A stretch of DNA of 64,000 nt, taken from assembly GCF_003994415.1 (NCBI RefSeq), contig NZ_CP034689.1, forward strand, positions 4,712,001-4,776,000, read 5' to 3'. Of the stretch, positions 1 to 9,325 are shown piece by piece. How positions within the stretch are numbered: position 1 is the stretch's first letter; each line of letters starts with the position of its first letter. A program made the translations under genes and the position numbers. This DNA is from Achromobacter spanius. Lineage in GTDB: Bacteria > Pseudomonadota > Gammaproteobacteria > Burkholderiales > Burkholderiaceae_B. A model generated the notes under the pieces. The model was given only the letters and a program-made list of their open reading frames with translations. It did no database searches and had not been told where the DNA came from.

Positions 1-450
1 GAATGCCTGCGGCAGCACCACGTAGCGCAGCCGCTGTTGATAGTTCATGCCGCAAGCCTTGGCGCCTTCGATCTGGCCGCGCGGCACGGATTCAATGCCT
101 ACGCGGATGATCTCGCTCATGTAGGCGGCGTGGTGCAGCGTCATGGCCATGATGCCCAGCACCATTTCGCTCCAGCGCCCGGCGCCCGGTATCACCATGG
201 GCACCGCGTAATACACCAGGTAGATCTGCACCAGCAAGGGGGTGGACCGGATGAACTGCACGTAGGCCGCCACCGGGCGCCAGATGGCGCCGCGGCGCGA
301 CATGTGCAGCAAGGCCAGCGGCACGCCGGCCAACACGGACAGCACCAGGCTGGCGCCCGCCGCGATCAGCGTGTTGGCCAGGCCCGTGGCGAATTCGCCC
401 GTGTACTGGCTGACGATGCGCCAGTTGTAGTAGTCGATCAGCCAATCCAT
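1..450 (-). CDS. Polar amino-acid ABC transporter permease (3' end cut by window edge)
   Basis: Inner-membrane permease subunit of a polar amino-acid ABC importer (HisM/GlnP family). Read from an ATG at 450-448, the protein opens MDWLIDYYNW and has a hydrophobic segment (TLIAAGASLVLSVLAG). It then carries the family hallmarks FIRSTPLLVQIYLVYY and, near the window edge, the EAA-type coupling loop (SEIIRVGIESVPRGQIEGAK, then LRYVVLPQAF). About 150 residues are present of a usual 220-240. It lies 33 bases downstream of the periplasmic binding protein gene and follows the ATPase gene, so the three form one minus-strand importer operon. The substrate cannot be read from sequence. Confidence 0.9.
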   Translation of the reverse strand, partial: MDWLIDYYNWRIVSQYTGEFATGLANTLIAAGASLVLSVLAGVPLALLHMSRRGAIWRPVAAYVQFIRSTPLLVQIYLVYYAVPMVIPGAGRWSEMVLGIMAMTLHHAAYMSEIIRVGIESVPRGQIEGAKACGMNYQQRLRYVVLPQAF

Positions 451-483
451 GGGCGCTCCGGTCTCCTGGTTATGTGGCGCGGT

Positions 484-1278
484 TTATTGGTGGTCTTTCT
501 TCCAGTCGGTGGAGTACCAGTACTTCACCTGCTCGGGCAGCGTGTTGTCGGCGGTCTTCAGCGTTTGCCAGTTATCCAGCCAGAACTTCAGGCGGAAGGC
601 GTTGGGGCCGACGGCAAACGCCAGCGGCTCGCGCACCATCACGCCGTCCAGCACGCGCAGGTTGCCGAAGTCCACCAGGAACTGGTTGGCGGTGGACATG
701 GACATGATGCCGGCGTCCAGACGGCCGCTGGACAGGGCCTGGCCCACCGGGGCGCTGCCGCCCGAGAACTCTTTCATGGTGGCCTTGGGCAGCATCTTCT
801 TGCCGGCTTCGGCGTAGGTGCTGGCGCCCAGCACACCGACGTTCAGCCCGTCCTTGTTCAGTTCCTGGTACGACTTGTAGGGCGAGTCCTTCTGCACCAC
901 GGCAACCGTTTCGGCATAGAACATGGGCGCCGAGAACAGCACTTGCGCCGCGCGCTGCGGGGTGGGCGTCATGTCGGCGGCCACCATGTCGGCCTTGCCG
1001 GACAACAGCGCCGGCAGCAGGCCCTTCCATTCGTAGTCTTGCAGGACCAGCTTCACGCCCAGGTCGTCGGCCATGCGCTTGGCCACTTCCACGGCCAGGC
1101 CGGTGCGCTTGCCGGATTTGTCCATGAAGCTCATCAAGGGGCCCGAGGTCTGCACGGCCACGCGCAGTTCGCCGCGCTTGATGATGTCGCTTAGTTCGTC
1201 GGCTTGCGCGGGCAGCGCCACGGTGCTGGCGGCGACGGCGATGCTGGCCAGGCCCAGCCATTGTTTGATTTTCAGCAT
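484..1278 (-). CDS. Amino-acid ABC transporter substrate-binding protein
   Basis: Periplasmic binding protein of the importer (SBP_bac_3 family), 264 residues. I chose the ATG at 1278 because it starts a classical Sec signal peptide (MLKIKQWLGLASIAVAASTVALPAQA, cleaved after ALPAQA) and is preceded by AAGGGAA. A longer reading frame to 1338 adds only a non-signal-like stretch. The mature part shows the family pattern: DIIKRGELRVAV at the start, the lobe-1 signature GLAVEVAKRMADDLGV, then ADMVAADMTPT. The ligand is probably a polar or charged amino acid, but the exact specificity is unknown. It sits between the ATPase and permease genes of the same operon. Confidence 0.92.
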   Translation of the reverse strand: MLKIKQWLGLASIAVAASTVALPAQADELSDIIKRGELRVAVQTSGPLMSFMDKSGKRTGLAVEVAKRMADDLGVKLVLQDYEWKGLLPALLSGKADMVAADMTPTPQRAAQVLFSAPMFYAETVAVVQKDSPYKSYQELNKDGLNVGVLGASTYAEAGKKMLPKATMKEFSGGSAPVGQALSSGRLDAGIMSMSTANQFLVDFGNLRVLDGVMVREPLAFAVGPNAFRLKFWLDNWQTLKTADNTLPEQVKYWYSTDWKKDHQ

Positions 1279-1382
1279 TTCGATATTCCCTTGTGGTGGA
1301 TGACGTCGTTCCGGGCTTGGCATAGGGTGTTGCCGCATGGCCGGCAGCGCCCGGATTTGCCGGACCGGCCTGTGCTTGGATT

Positions 1383-1425
1383 GCTTGAACAGCTTGAACT
1401 GCTTGAACTGCGGTATTTGCTTGAA

Positions 1426-1426
<1 letters not shown>
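1383..1426. repeat. Four copies of an 8-base GCTTGAAC motif
   Basis: GCTTGAAC occurs at 1383, 1392, 1401 and 1419. The first three are in 9-base register, and the last touches the stop codon of the ATPase gene. They lie in the 147-base gap between the ATPase and binding-protein genes. Function is unknown. Slippage-generated spacing DNA is the simplest reading. Confidence 0.6.
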
Positions 1427-2175
<749 letters not shown>

Positions 2176-2194
2176 TGATGCACCTCGAAAACCG

Positions 2195-2293
2195 CGCTTA
2201 AGCGGGTTAAGCAAAAAAGTTTCGCAATTCACGCTGGAGTTTCGTATAGTAAATTTTTTTCCCGAATCGCCACTTAGGCATAACCCTTAAGCG
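2195..2293. promoter_or_regulatory. Divergent promoter region with TTAAGC motifs
   Basis: The gap between the ABC operon and the aldehyde dehydrogenase holds a perfect 10-base palindrome CGCTTAAGCG at 2195-2204. GGTTAAGC follows immediately (2205-2212), and a third copy, CCTTAAGCG, lies at 2285-2293 close to the dehydrogenase start. Between them is an AT-rich stretch with TATAGTAAATTTTTT. Spaced copies of one motif flanking two divergent starts look like operators for a shared regulator. No such regulator is encoded nearby. Confidence 0.35.
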
Positions 2294-2328
2294 AAGCCAT
2301 GACTTCGCTGGCAATCCAAGGAACCGGC

Positions 2329-3831
2329 ATGGACACCCCCCAAGACATCCTGCGCGCGCTCGGCCTGAACCCCGACGCGCTTACCGGCGGCACGCTGACC
2401 GCGCGCAGCCCGATCGACGGCGCTGAACTGGCGCAGGTGCATGAACACACGGTGGCCCAGGCCCATTCGGCCATCACGCGCGCCCGCCAGGCCAGCCTGG
2501 CCTGGCGCGACGTGCCGGCCCCGCGCCGAGGCGAATTGATCCGCCTGTTGGGCGAAACCTTGCGCGAGAACAAGACGGCGCTGGGCCGCCTGGTCAGCCT
2601 GGAAGCCGGCAAGATCGTGGCCGAAGGCGAAGGCGAAGTGCAGGAAATGATCGACATCTGCGACTTCGCCGTCGGCCTGTCGCGCCAGTTGTACGGCCTG
2701 ACCATCGCGTCCGAACGCCCCGGCCATCGCATGATGGAAACCTGGCATCCGCTGGGCGTCATCGGCGTGATCAGCGCCTTCAATTTCCCCATGGCCGTGT
2801 GGTCGTGGAACGCGGCGCTGGCCATCGTCTGCGGCAACGCCGTGGTGTGGAAGCCCTCTGAAAAAACCCCGCTGACCGCCCTGGCCTGCCAAGCGCTCTT
2901 CGCGCAAGCCATGCAGCGTTTCGGCGACGCGCCCGCCGGCTTGTCCGAAGTGCTGATCGGCGGCCGTGACGTGGGCGAAGCGCTGGTGGATTCGCATACG
3001 GTGGCGCTGGTGTCGGCCACCGGCTCCACCCGCATGGGCCGCCAGGTAGGCCCGCGCGTGGCGCAACGTTTTGGCCGCGTGCTGCTGGAACTGGGCGGCA
3101 ACAACGCCATCATCGTCGGCCCCACCGCCGACCTGGACATGGCCGCGCGCGGCATCGTGTTTGGCGCCATCGGCACGGCCGGCCAGCGCTGCACCACCAC
3201 CCGCCGCCTGATCGTGCACGAAAGCGTGGCCGACGCCCTGGTGCAACGCCTGCACAAGGCCTACGCCAGCGCCCCCATCGGCAACCCGCTGGACAGCGGC
3301 AACCTGGTCGGCCCGCTGATCGACCGGGGATCGTTTGACGCCATGCAAGACGCGCTGCGCGCCGCGCGCGAGCAAGGCGGCAAGGTCACCGGCGGCGAGC
3401 GCGTGCTGGCCGATGAATACCCCAACGCCTGGTACGTGCGCCCGGCCATCGCCGAAATGCCCGGCCAGACCGACGTGGTCTGCCACGAAACCTTCGCCCC
3501 CATCCTGTACGTGATGCGCTACCAGGAATTCGGCGACGCGCTGGCCTTGCAGAACGGCGTGCCGCAAGGCCTGTCGTCGGCCATCTTCACCAATGACCTG
3601 CGCGAAGCCGAGACCTTCCTGTCGGCGTCCGGTTCCGACTGCGGCATCGCCAACGTCAACATCGGCACGTCCGGCGCCGAGATCGGCGGCGCGTTCGGTG
3701 GCGAAAAAGAAACGGGCGGCGGCCGCGAATCGGGTTCCGACGCCTGGCGCAATTACATGCGCCGCGCCACCAACACCATCAACTACTCGCGCAACCTGCC
3801 GTTGGCGCAGGGGATCAAGTTCGGCGAGTAA
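2329..3831 (+). CDS. ALDH7-family aldehyde dehydrogenase (piperideine-6-carboxylate / aminoadipate-semialdehyde type)
   Basis: NAD(P)-dependent aldehyde dehydrogenase, 500 residues. The ATG at 2329 is preferred over 2299 because AAGGAA precedes it. Family marks are FNFPMAVWSWN (cofactor fold), VWKPSEKTPLTA, the ELGGNNA motif with the general-base Glu, and GQRCTTTRRL with the catalytic Cys. The GG-NN and TTTRR variants point to the ALDH7/antiquitin branch, which oxidises alpha-aminoadipate semialdehyde (P6C) in lysine or pipecolate breakdown. The divergent polar amino-acid importer and the nearby cyclodeaminase-family gene fit amino-acid catabolism, but the substrate is inferred. A strong terminator follows. 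Confidence 0.88.
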   Translation: MDTPQDILRALGLNPDALTGGTLTARSPIDGAELAQVHEHTVAQAHSAITRARQASLAWRDVPAPRRGELIRLLGETLRENKTALGRLVSLEAGKIVAEGEGEVQEMIDICDFAVGLSRQLYGLTIASERPGHRMMETWHPLGVIGVISAFNFPMAVWSWNAALAIVCGNAVVWKPSEKTPLTALACQALFAQAMQRFGDAPAGLSEVLIGGRDVGEALVDSHTVALVSATGSTRMGRQVGPRVAQRFGRVLLELGGNNAIIVGPTADLDMAARGIVFGAIGTAGQRCTTTRRLIVHESVADALVQRLHKAYASAPIGNPLDSGNLVGPLIDRGSFDAMQDALRAAREQGGKVTGGERVLADEYPNAWYVRPAIAEMPGQTDVVCHETFAPILYVMRYQEFGDALALQNGVPQGLSSAIFTNDLREAETFLSASGSDCGIANVNIGTSGAEIGGAFGGEKETGGGRESGSDAWRNYMRRATNTINYSRNLPLAQGIKFGE

Positions 3832-3868
3832 GCCTGCTGGAAAGTCTGCGAACATTGGCTTGAAATGC

Positions 3869-3905
3869 AAGGCCCCGCGCGGTTGGATCCGCGCGGGGCC
3901 TTGTT
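3869..3905 (+). terminator. Rho-independent terminator after the aldehyde dehydrogenase
   Basis: A 14-base-pair perfect stem (AAGGCCCCGCGCGG at 3869-3882 pairing with 3889-3902) closes a 6-base loop. TTGTTG follows on the plus strand. The T run is short, but the stem is very stable. Confidence 0.75.
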
Positions 3906-4036
3906 GCATGGGCCATCGCACGACATCCTGCGTAACACCTGTTTATTACATGGCCTACATCCGATAAGCCTGGCTTACAAACAGTTGCGGCAGGCGATGC
4001 TACATTTCTTCGTCACAAGAAAAACACACCGTTCCC

Positions 4037-5329
4037 ATGTCCCTACGCCGTCTTGCACACCCTCACTTCGCCCTGCGCACCCTGACCGCCGCCGTCGCCC
4101 TGAGCGCCGCCGGCTCGGCCGCGGCAGGCGTGTCGTACCGCCTGGACCGCCCCTCCGCCGCGCCCGGCGAAACCGTCCGCATCGAAGCCGTGTACTTCAA
4201 CGACGGCAGCGCACGCGCCAACTGGGAAGCGCCGCCTGAACTGGTGCTGCAATGGCGCAGCCAGGACGGCCAGATCGTGCGCAGCCTGGCCAAGCTGGAC
4301 GGCGACCGCGCCAGCTATAGCGTGCCCGTCAACAACTTTGCCCGCATGGCATGGAAGGCGGTGGTGCCCAGCAATGCGCGCGGCCTGCAGGCCGTGTCGA
4401 TTGAAGGCGAGCCGTCCTTGATGGCGCTGGACGCCACCGGCCGCGAAAGCGGCACCCTGGCCAGCACGCCGGCCCAAGGCCCGGTGGTGGACGCCCGCAG
4501 CGGCCAGCCCCTGCCCGTGGCCGCCGTTACCGCCGCGGGCGCATCGCCCGACGGCGGCCCCGCGCCCGACGCCACCGTGGCGCCTACCGTGCAGCCGCAA
4601 ACCGCGTTCGACCGCTTCCGCAGTTCCATCTCGGAATACAAGCCCGTCTACTTCGACATCGGCACGCGCGGCCGCACCACGGCGCGCTTTCAGATCAGCG
4701 CCAAATACCGCTTGTTCAGCCCGTCGGGCGACCGCCCGGCAACGTGGGGCGAGAATTTCTACCTGGCCTATACCCAGACCTCGCTGTGGGATTTGCAGGG
4801 CGATTCCATGCCCTTCATCGACACCACCTTCAACCCCAGCGCCTTCTGGCTGTCGGACAACATCTGGCAATCCGCCAACCAGAACTGGCGCTTCGGCATG
4901 AACACGGGGGTGGAACACAGCTCCAACGGCAAGGATGGCGAAGACTCGCGTTCGGTTAACGACGGCTACATCGAACCGCGCTTTCACTACCGTTTTGACG
5001 GCGGCAGCACGCTGACCTTTGCGCCTAAGGTCAAGGCTTACTTTGGCGTGGCCGATGAGAACCGGGACTACGCCGATTATGCCGGGCACGTTGATTGGCA
5101 ATTGCGTTGGGCGCAGGACAACGGCGCGGTGGTGTCAGCGATGTACCGCCAGGGCGATCAGAAGCGCCGGACGACGCAGTTGGACTTTGCGTGGCCGCTG
5201 CAACGCACTTGGTTGAACATGAACGGGTATCTGCATTTGCAGTATTTCAACGGGTATGGCGAGACATTGCTTGGGTATAACCAGCGCAATGAATCGCAGT
5301 TCCGGGTGGGGTTGTCGTTGGTGCCTTGA
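4037..5329 (+). CDS. pldA: Outer-membrane phospholipase A (OMPLA)
   Basis: Calcium-dependent phospholipase A1/A2 of the outer membrane, 430 residues with an N-terminal signal peptide (cleaved near SAAAGV). The catalytic residues of the family are visible as H294, S296 (EHSSNGKDG) and N308 (SRSVNDGY). Their spacing (2 and 12) matches His142-Ser144-Asn156 of the E. coli enzyme. The C-terminal strand motif YFNGYGETLLGYN is also typical. A beta-domain of about 90 residues and a proline/alanine-rich linker (residues 140-190) precede the barrel, making this longer than the 289-residue E. coli protein. The enzyme degrades mislocalised outer-leaflet phospholipid. Confidence 0.95.
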   Translation: MSLRRLAHPHFALRTLTAAVALSAAGSAAAGVSYRLDRPSAAPGETVRIEAVYFNDGSARANWEAPPELVLQWRSQDGQIVRSLAKLDGDRASYSVPVNNFARMAWKAVVPSNARGLQAVSIEGEPSLMALDATGRESGTLASTPAQGPVVDARSGQPLPVAAVTAAGASPDGGPAPDATVAPTVQPQTAFDRFRSSISEYKPVYFDIGTRGRTTARFQISAKYRLFSPSGDRPATWGENFYLAYTQTSLWDLQGDSMPFIDTTFNPSAFWLSDNIWQSANQNWRFGMNTGVEHSSNGKDGEDSRSVNDGYIEPRFHYRFDGGSTLTFAPKVKAYFGVADENRDYADYAGHVDWQLRWAQDNGAVVSAMYRQGDQKRRTTQLDFAWPLQRTWLNMNGYLHLQYFNGYGETLLGYNQRNESQFRVGLSLVP

Positions 5330-5358
5330 GGGTGATGGGGGACTTGCGGGCGTTGTGT

Positions 5359-5424
5359 GATGGGTTGCGCGCGTTCGGTGGTGGGGTTCTTTTTCCGTCG
5401 TTCGCGCGCTTCACCCATCCTACG
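5359..5424 (+). repeat. 66-bp interspersed intergenic repeat, copy R1
   Basis: The unit opens GATGGGTTGCGCGCGTTCGG and closes GCGCGCTTCACCCATCCTACG. Copies of the same length lie at 26435-26500 (inverted) and at 8024-9379 (interrupted by the IS481-family element). A degenerate second half (TTCGCGTGACGGGGGTGCCG...) follows to about 5478. The ends GATGGGT and ACCCATC are complementary, so the RNA would fold back. It sits between convergent genes. Confidence 0.7.
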
Positions 5425-5480
5425 TGATGGGTGAACGGGGTTCGCGTGACGGGGGTGCCGCGCGTCGCCCATCCGACGCA

Positions 5481-6422
5481 TTACGAGGCTGGGTTCAGGG
5501 ATTCGTAGACTAGGGTGGCCAGCGTCAGGTCTTCCAGGGCGCTGCCGACGGCCTTGAAGACCGTGATTTCCTGGTCGGTTTGGCGGCCGGGGCGGGTGCC
5601 GGTGGTGAGCTGGTACAGATTGCCCTGGATGGCGTCGCGCGTTAGTACGCCGGCGTCGAAAGCTGACAGCAGGTCGCCGGATTTGGTGGGGGCTTCGTCG
5701 GTATCCACGTAGACCGTCGTGCCGTCAAAGCAGGCCGGATCCGTTTCACGCATCTCGGGCGTGAAGCTGCCGATCAGGTCCAGGTGCGTGCCCGGGCGCA
5801 ACCAGGCGCCTTGTATCAGCGGCACGGTGGACAAGGTGGCGCAACTGATGATGTCGGCCGCGCGCGCGGCGGATTCCAGGTCGGTCGTGGCCTGGGCGTC
5901 GAAGCCTTGTTCACGCAGTTTTTCCGCCAGCGCCTGGGCGCCGGCCTCGCGCACATTCCACACCATCACACGCTGAATTGGGCGCACGGTACGCATGGCT
6001 TGCGCCACCAGGCCCGCGATGCGGCCCGAGCCCACGATCAGCAGCGTGCTCGCATCCTTGCGCGCCAGATAGTCCGCACCCAGCGCGGCCGCGCCCGCCG
6101 TGCGGTACACGGTGACGATGTCGCCATCCACCTGTGCGATCGGTACGCCGGTCGTGGCGCTGTACAGGTTGTAGGTGGCGTGCAGGCCGGGCAGGCCCTG
6201 GTGCGTGTTCTCGGGAAAGATGTTGATGATCTTCACGCCGAAGTAACCGCGGTCGCTCCAGGCCGGCATGATCAACGTGGTGCCGTGCGCCGTGCCCGAC
6301 TGGATGGCGTGGACGTGGCGCGTGGGCACGGTGGCGCCCTGGCGGAACGCCTCGCGCAAAGCGGGAATGACGGCGTCGAATGACAGAGCGCCGCGTGTCT
6401 GTTCGGTGTCGATAAAGCGCAT
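5481..6422 (-). CDS. Ornithine cyclodeaminase / mu-crystallin family protein
   Basis: 313 residues, the full usual length for the family. It has a substrate half (RHVHAIQSGTAHGTTLIMPAW, then GVKIINIFPENTHQGLPG) and a Rossmann NAD(P) domain with LLIVGSGRIAGLVAQAM. Members include ornithine cyclodeaminase, alanine dehydrogenase and delta1-pyrroline/piperideine-2-carboxylate reductase, and sequence alone does not separate these. Given the P6C-dehydrogenase-like gene 1.6 kb away and the D-amino-acid hydrolase next door, a cyclic imino-acid reductase is plausible. That is inference. Confidence 0.85.
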   Translation of the reverse strand: MRFIDTEQTRGALSFDAVIPALREAFRQGATVPTRHVHAIQSGTAHGTTLIMPAWSDRGYFGVKIINIFPENTHQGLPGLHATYNLYSATTGVPIAQVDGDIVTVYRTAGAAALGADYLARKDASTLLIVGSGRIAGLVAQAMRTVRPIQRVMVWNVREAGAQALAEKLREQGFDAQATTDLESAARAADIISCATLSTVPLIQGAWLRPGTHLDLIGSFTPEMRETDPACFDGTTVYVDTDEAPTKSGDLLSAFDAGVLTRDAIQGNLYQLTTGTRPGRQTDQEITVFKAVGSALEDLTLATLVYESLNPAS

Positions 6423-6735
6423 GGGTTCAGTGCCTGAAAAGGGTCAATCAATCAAAGAGCCGAAGGCAGTCTAGCAGCGTGGGCAGTGGGTCGTGATGAT
6501 CATGGGCCGGATTGTCGAGATCCCGCCCACTCGGGAAGCTATTGGCGGACTTGATCCAACCCTGGATGGAACCTCCGACATCCATTGCCAAGACATTCCT
6601 GAATTGCGCCTGCGCCAGTCATTGCCAAGACATTCTCCGATGCGCCCCGCCCTCCATTGAAGGCATTTCCTGGCGCAGCTATCCCTGGTCGCCAAAAAAA
6701 TTGCCTGCGATGACGCAGGCAATTTTCAACCGGGC
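6423..6735. other. 313-base intergenic region
   Basis: No gene is supported. It contains two direct copies of CATTGCCAAGACATTC (6583-6598 and 6620-6635) in otherwise featureless sequence, and the terminator of the downstream-reading hydrolase gene (6694-6726). The promoter of the cyclodeaminase-family gene must lie near its left end. Confidence 0.5.
6694..6726 (-). terminator. Rho-independent terminator of the carbamoyl hydrolase gene
   Basis: Read on the minus strand: AAAATTGCCTGCG, loop TCAT, CGCAGGCAATTTT, then further T residues. This gives a 13-base-pair stem followed by a T run, immediately downstream of the stop at 6736. Confidence 0.85.
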
Positions 6736-7695
6736 TTAAGCCACGTCCGGCACGGGCAGCGGTTCGCCCGCGCCGGTGCGTTCGGTGATCAGCTTGTAGT
6801 GCTGCGGGCTGCGATGCTTGGCGAAGTTGAAGACGTGTTCGCGGAAGGTCTGGCCCATGCCCAGGTCGATCTTCGCGGTAATCACTTCGTCTTCCTCGCC
6901 GCTGGAACGCGCCACGATCTCGCCGGACGGCGCCACGATCATCGAACTGCCAATCATGTGGTGGCCGTCTTCATGGCCGCACTTGCCGGCGGCGCCGACC
7001 CACACCGCGTTCTGATAGGCGCTGGCCTGCAGCACGATCTCGTGCGTGGTGGTGCGCAGGTGCGCGGGTTCGTTCCAATGGATGTTCAGCGACGGCGTGT
7101 TGTAGCCCAGCACGATAAGCTCGGCGCTTTGCAGCGACATCACGCGGTACGTCTCGGGCCAGCGGCGGTCATTGCACAAGCACATGCCGATCTTGACGTC
7201 GTTGGTCTCCCACACGCCAAAGCCCAGGTCGCCGACTTCAAAAAACTTCTTCTCAAGATGCTGGAACGGCGCGTCAACCTTGTGGTCCGAGTGGCCCGGC
7301 AGATGGATCTTGCGGTATTTGCCGATGATCTTGGCCGAGCGATCCACCAGAATGGCCGTATTGAACTGGCGGCCTTCCGGCGTCACTTCCGCATAGCCCA
7401 GGTAAAAGCCGATGCCCAGCTCGCGCGCGGTGTCGAACAGCGGCTGCACATCGGCATTGGGCATGGACTTTTCAAAGAAGCGGTCCACGGCTTCGGCGTC
7501 TTCCATCCAGTAGCGCGGGAAGAAGGTCGTCAGGGCAAGTTCGGGAAACACCACGAATTCCGCCTTGCGGGCGGCGGCCTCACGCATCATCTCGACCAGG
7601 CGGCGCACAACCACCGCGCGGGTGTCGGCAAGATTCACGGCGCCCATCTGGGCGACCGCCAGGCCCATTTTGCGGGCGGGGGATGCGTTACTCAC
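6736..7695 (-). CDS. N-carbamoyl-D-amino-acid hydrolase (nitrilase superfamily)
   Basis: Hydrolyses N-carbamoyl-D-amino acids to the free D-amino acid, CO2 and ammonia. It has 319 residues from a GTG at 7695 preceded by GGAG; family members are about 304. The Glu-Lys-Cys triad is visible as E52 (FPELALTTFFPR), K129 (YRKIHLPGH) and C174 (CLCNDRRWPETYR), in the exact form typical of D-carbamoylases. A longer open frame to 7929 is low-complexity and was not used. No hydantoinase gene is in the window, so the source of the carbamoyl substrate is unknown. Confidence 0.9.
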   Translation of the reverse strand: MSNASPARKMGLAVAQMGAVNLADTRAVVVRRLVEMMREAAARKAEFVVFPELALTTFFPRYWMEDAEAVDRFFEKSMPNADVQPLFDTARELGIGFYLGYAEVTPEGRQFNTAILVDRSAKIIGKYRKIHLPGHSDHKVDAPFQHLEKKFFEVGDLGFGVWETNDVKIGMCLCNDRRWPETYRVMSLQSAELIVLGYNTPSLNIHWNEPAHLRTTTHEIVLQASAYQNAVWVGAAGKCGHEDGHHMIGSSMIVAPSGEIVARSSGEEDEVITAKIDLGMGQTFREHVFNFAKHRSPQHYKLITERTGAGEPLPVPDVA

Positions 7696-8034
7696 GATGT
7701 CAATCTCCAGAAGTTCGTTTCGAATGGGGTTCGAGTGCCGGGGGGGTGGTGCGGGTGGCGGCGAATGGCGCGCGCGACCGTAAGAAAGAAGCATGCATGC
7801 CTTCGCGACTTTGCGATACCGTGAGCGCTTGGGTTGCGGCGGGCGGTGGCCGGGGCGGGGATTGTGGCTAAGGCGCTGATTGGATTGAGGATTCAGCACG
7901 CGGACGGTGTTGGCGGACGGCCCAGGCATAACCCTGGATCATGGACGCCATGCAAACTTTTATATCGGGTTTCCCCGCAGTGTCGGGCGTGTGCTTCGAC
8001 GGCGGTTGGTGTGGGTTGATCGTGATGGGTTGCG
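7696..8034. other. Intergenic region upstream of the carbamoyl hydrolase
   Basis: About 340 bases without a supported gene. It must carry the hydrolase promoter (minus strand), but I see no clear -10/-35 pair. Its right end is the left part of the interrupted 66-bp repeat (from 8024). Confidence 0.4.
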
Positions 8035-8040
8035 CGCGTT

Positions 8041-9325
8041 TGTATGGACCGGGGACATGGGTGACACATGTTCGGGGACATGGGTAACACATAGGTTTTT
8101 ATCCTATTGGCGTGCTCTGAGGTCGATCTGTTGGACAATTTTGTACAGGAAGACGACATCGAGCACGCCGTCTTGCGAGGAGGGTCTGACCGCGACCGGC
8201 AGACCCGCCATTCCCTCTCCGACGAAGACGACGCGTCCGTTCACAATGATCTGCCCCTTGGTCCTGACCTTGAGCACTCGATCGCCCGGCTCGTATTCGA
8301 TCGGAGGCAACGAGGCAGGATAGCGACGAGGGCTAGGTCTATATCTCGACAGGGGCGGCATCTGCCCCAACGCCTGGTGGGGCCGGACGTGGTTGTACTG
8401 TTCACGCCACTGATCCATGGCTTGCTGGCAGTCCAGCAGACTGCTAAACCCCCGGGCCTGGATCAACTCGCGCTTGAGCGTTCGATGCAGGCGTTCTAGC
8501 TTGCCCTGGGTTTGCGGGTGGCGAGGACGACTGTGGCTGATACGCACACCCAGCCGCATGAGCCAAACCTCCAGGCCTGTCAGCCCCAGGCCGCGCACCG
8601 ATGCCCAGGATGGGCCGTTATCCGCGGTGATCCGTTCGGGCAATCCGTAACGGCGAAATACGGCCTTCAGGTGCTGCTGCACGGTTTTGCTGCGCTCATC
8701 GCCACAAGCCTGGATGCACAGGGCGTAGCGTGAGTGATCGTCCAATAGCGTCAGCGGATGGCACCGTCCCTGACGCGCGTCGGTCAGGGCAAAGTGCCCC
8801 TTGAAGTCCATCTGCCACAACAGGTTTGGCGCTTCATGCTCAAAGCGCTGGTTCGCCAGCCCGACGTTCGAGTCCTCGCCTTGGACCCGATAGCCATGTC
8901 GTCGCAAAATTGCCGAGATGGTACTGGGCGCGGGCGCCGTAGTCGGCCCAAGCAGCGCCCGCAACTTGCGAGGCCCCCAGTACGGGTAACGCTTGTGCAG
9001 GTCGATCACCTGCGCTTCGATTTGCTCACACGTGCGCCCAGGACTATTGCCAGGCCTGCGAGACAGATCTTGCAACCCAGCCTGGCCGTTCCGCTCGTAG
9101 CGGCCCAACCACTTGTAGGCGGTCTTGGCGCTGATATCGAAACGCCGGCAAAGCTCCCGCACATTGCTGCCCGGTTGCAGGGCAAGCTGAACGAACTCCA
9201 TTCGGCAGGACATAAGGCTTGACTCCTTCCACGGCATCGCTCGCTCCTAAAAACGACCATACCGTGATGCTAGAAGTGTTACCTATGTCCCCGAACACCC
9301 GTTACCCATGTCCCCGGTCCATACA
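8041..9325 (-). mobile_element. IS481-family insertion sequence, 1285 bp
   Basis: Both ends are defined. The left end begins TGTATGGACCGGGGACATGG and the right end, read inverted, begins with the same 20 bases. Similarity continues for about 50 bases (second shared block TGTTCGGGGACAT). A 6-base direct repeat CGCGTT flanks the element at 8035-8040 and 9326-9331, the target-duplication size common in this family. One intact transposase gene fills the interior. Intact ends, target copies and gene suggest a recent, possibly active insertion. Confidence 0.92.
8104..9237 (-). CDS. IS481-family DDE transposase
   Basis: 377 residues by the longest frame. The N-terminal helix-turn-helix (RELCRRFDISAKTAYKWLGR) is followed by the rve integrase core. 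The DDE residues are apparent in WQMDFKGHF, ITADNGPSW and GKLERLHRTLK. YNHVRPHQAL closes the core, and a beta-rich tail follows. It occupies almost the whole element and shows no frameshift. The start could be the ATG at 9237 or the internal one at MSCRMEF. Confidence 0.92.
   Translation of the reverse strand: MPWKESSLMSCRMEFVQLALQPGSNVRELCRRFDISAKTAYKWLGRYERNGQAGLQDLSRRPGNSPGRTCEQIEAQVIDLHKRYPYWGPRKLRALLGPTTAPAPSTISAILRRHGYRVQGEDSNVGLANQRFEHEAPNLLWQMDFKGHFALTDARQGRCHPLTLLDDHSRYALCIQACGDERSKTVQQHLKAVFRRYGLPERITADNGPSWASVRGLGLTGLEVWLMRLGVRISHSRPRHPQTQGKLERLHRTLKRELIQARGFSSLLDCQQAMDQWREQYNHVRPHQALGQMPPLSRYRPSPRRYPASLPPIEYEPGDRVLKVRTKGQIIVNGRVVFVGEGMAGLPVAVRPSSQDGVLDVVFLYKIVQQIDLRARQ

Noticed and set aside
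2287..3921. A 544-codon open frame opposite the aldehyde dehydrogenase
   Set aside because: The sense frame has complete ALDH motifs. The antisense frame is His/Gly/Ala-rich and motif-free.
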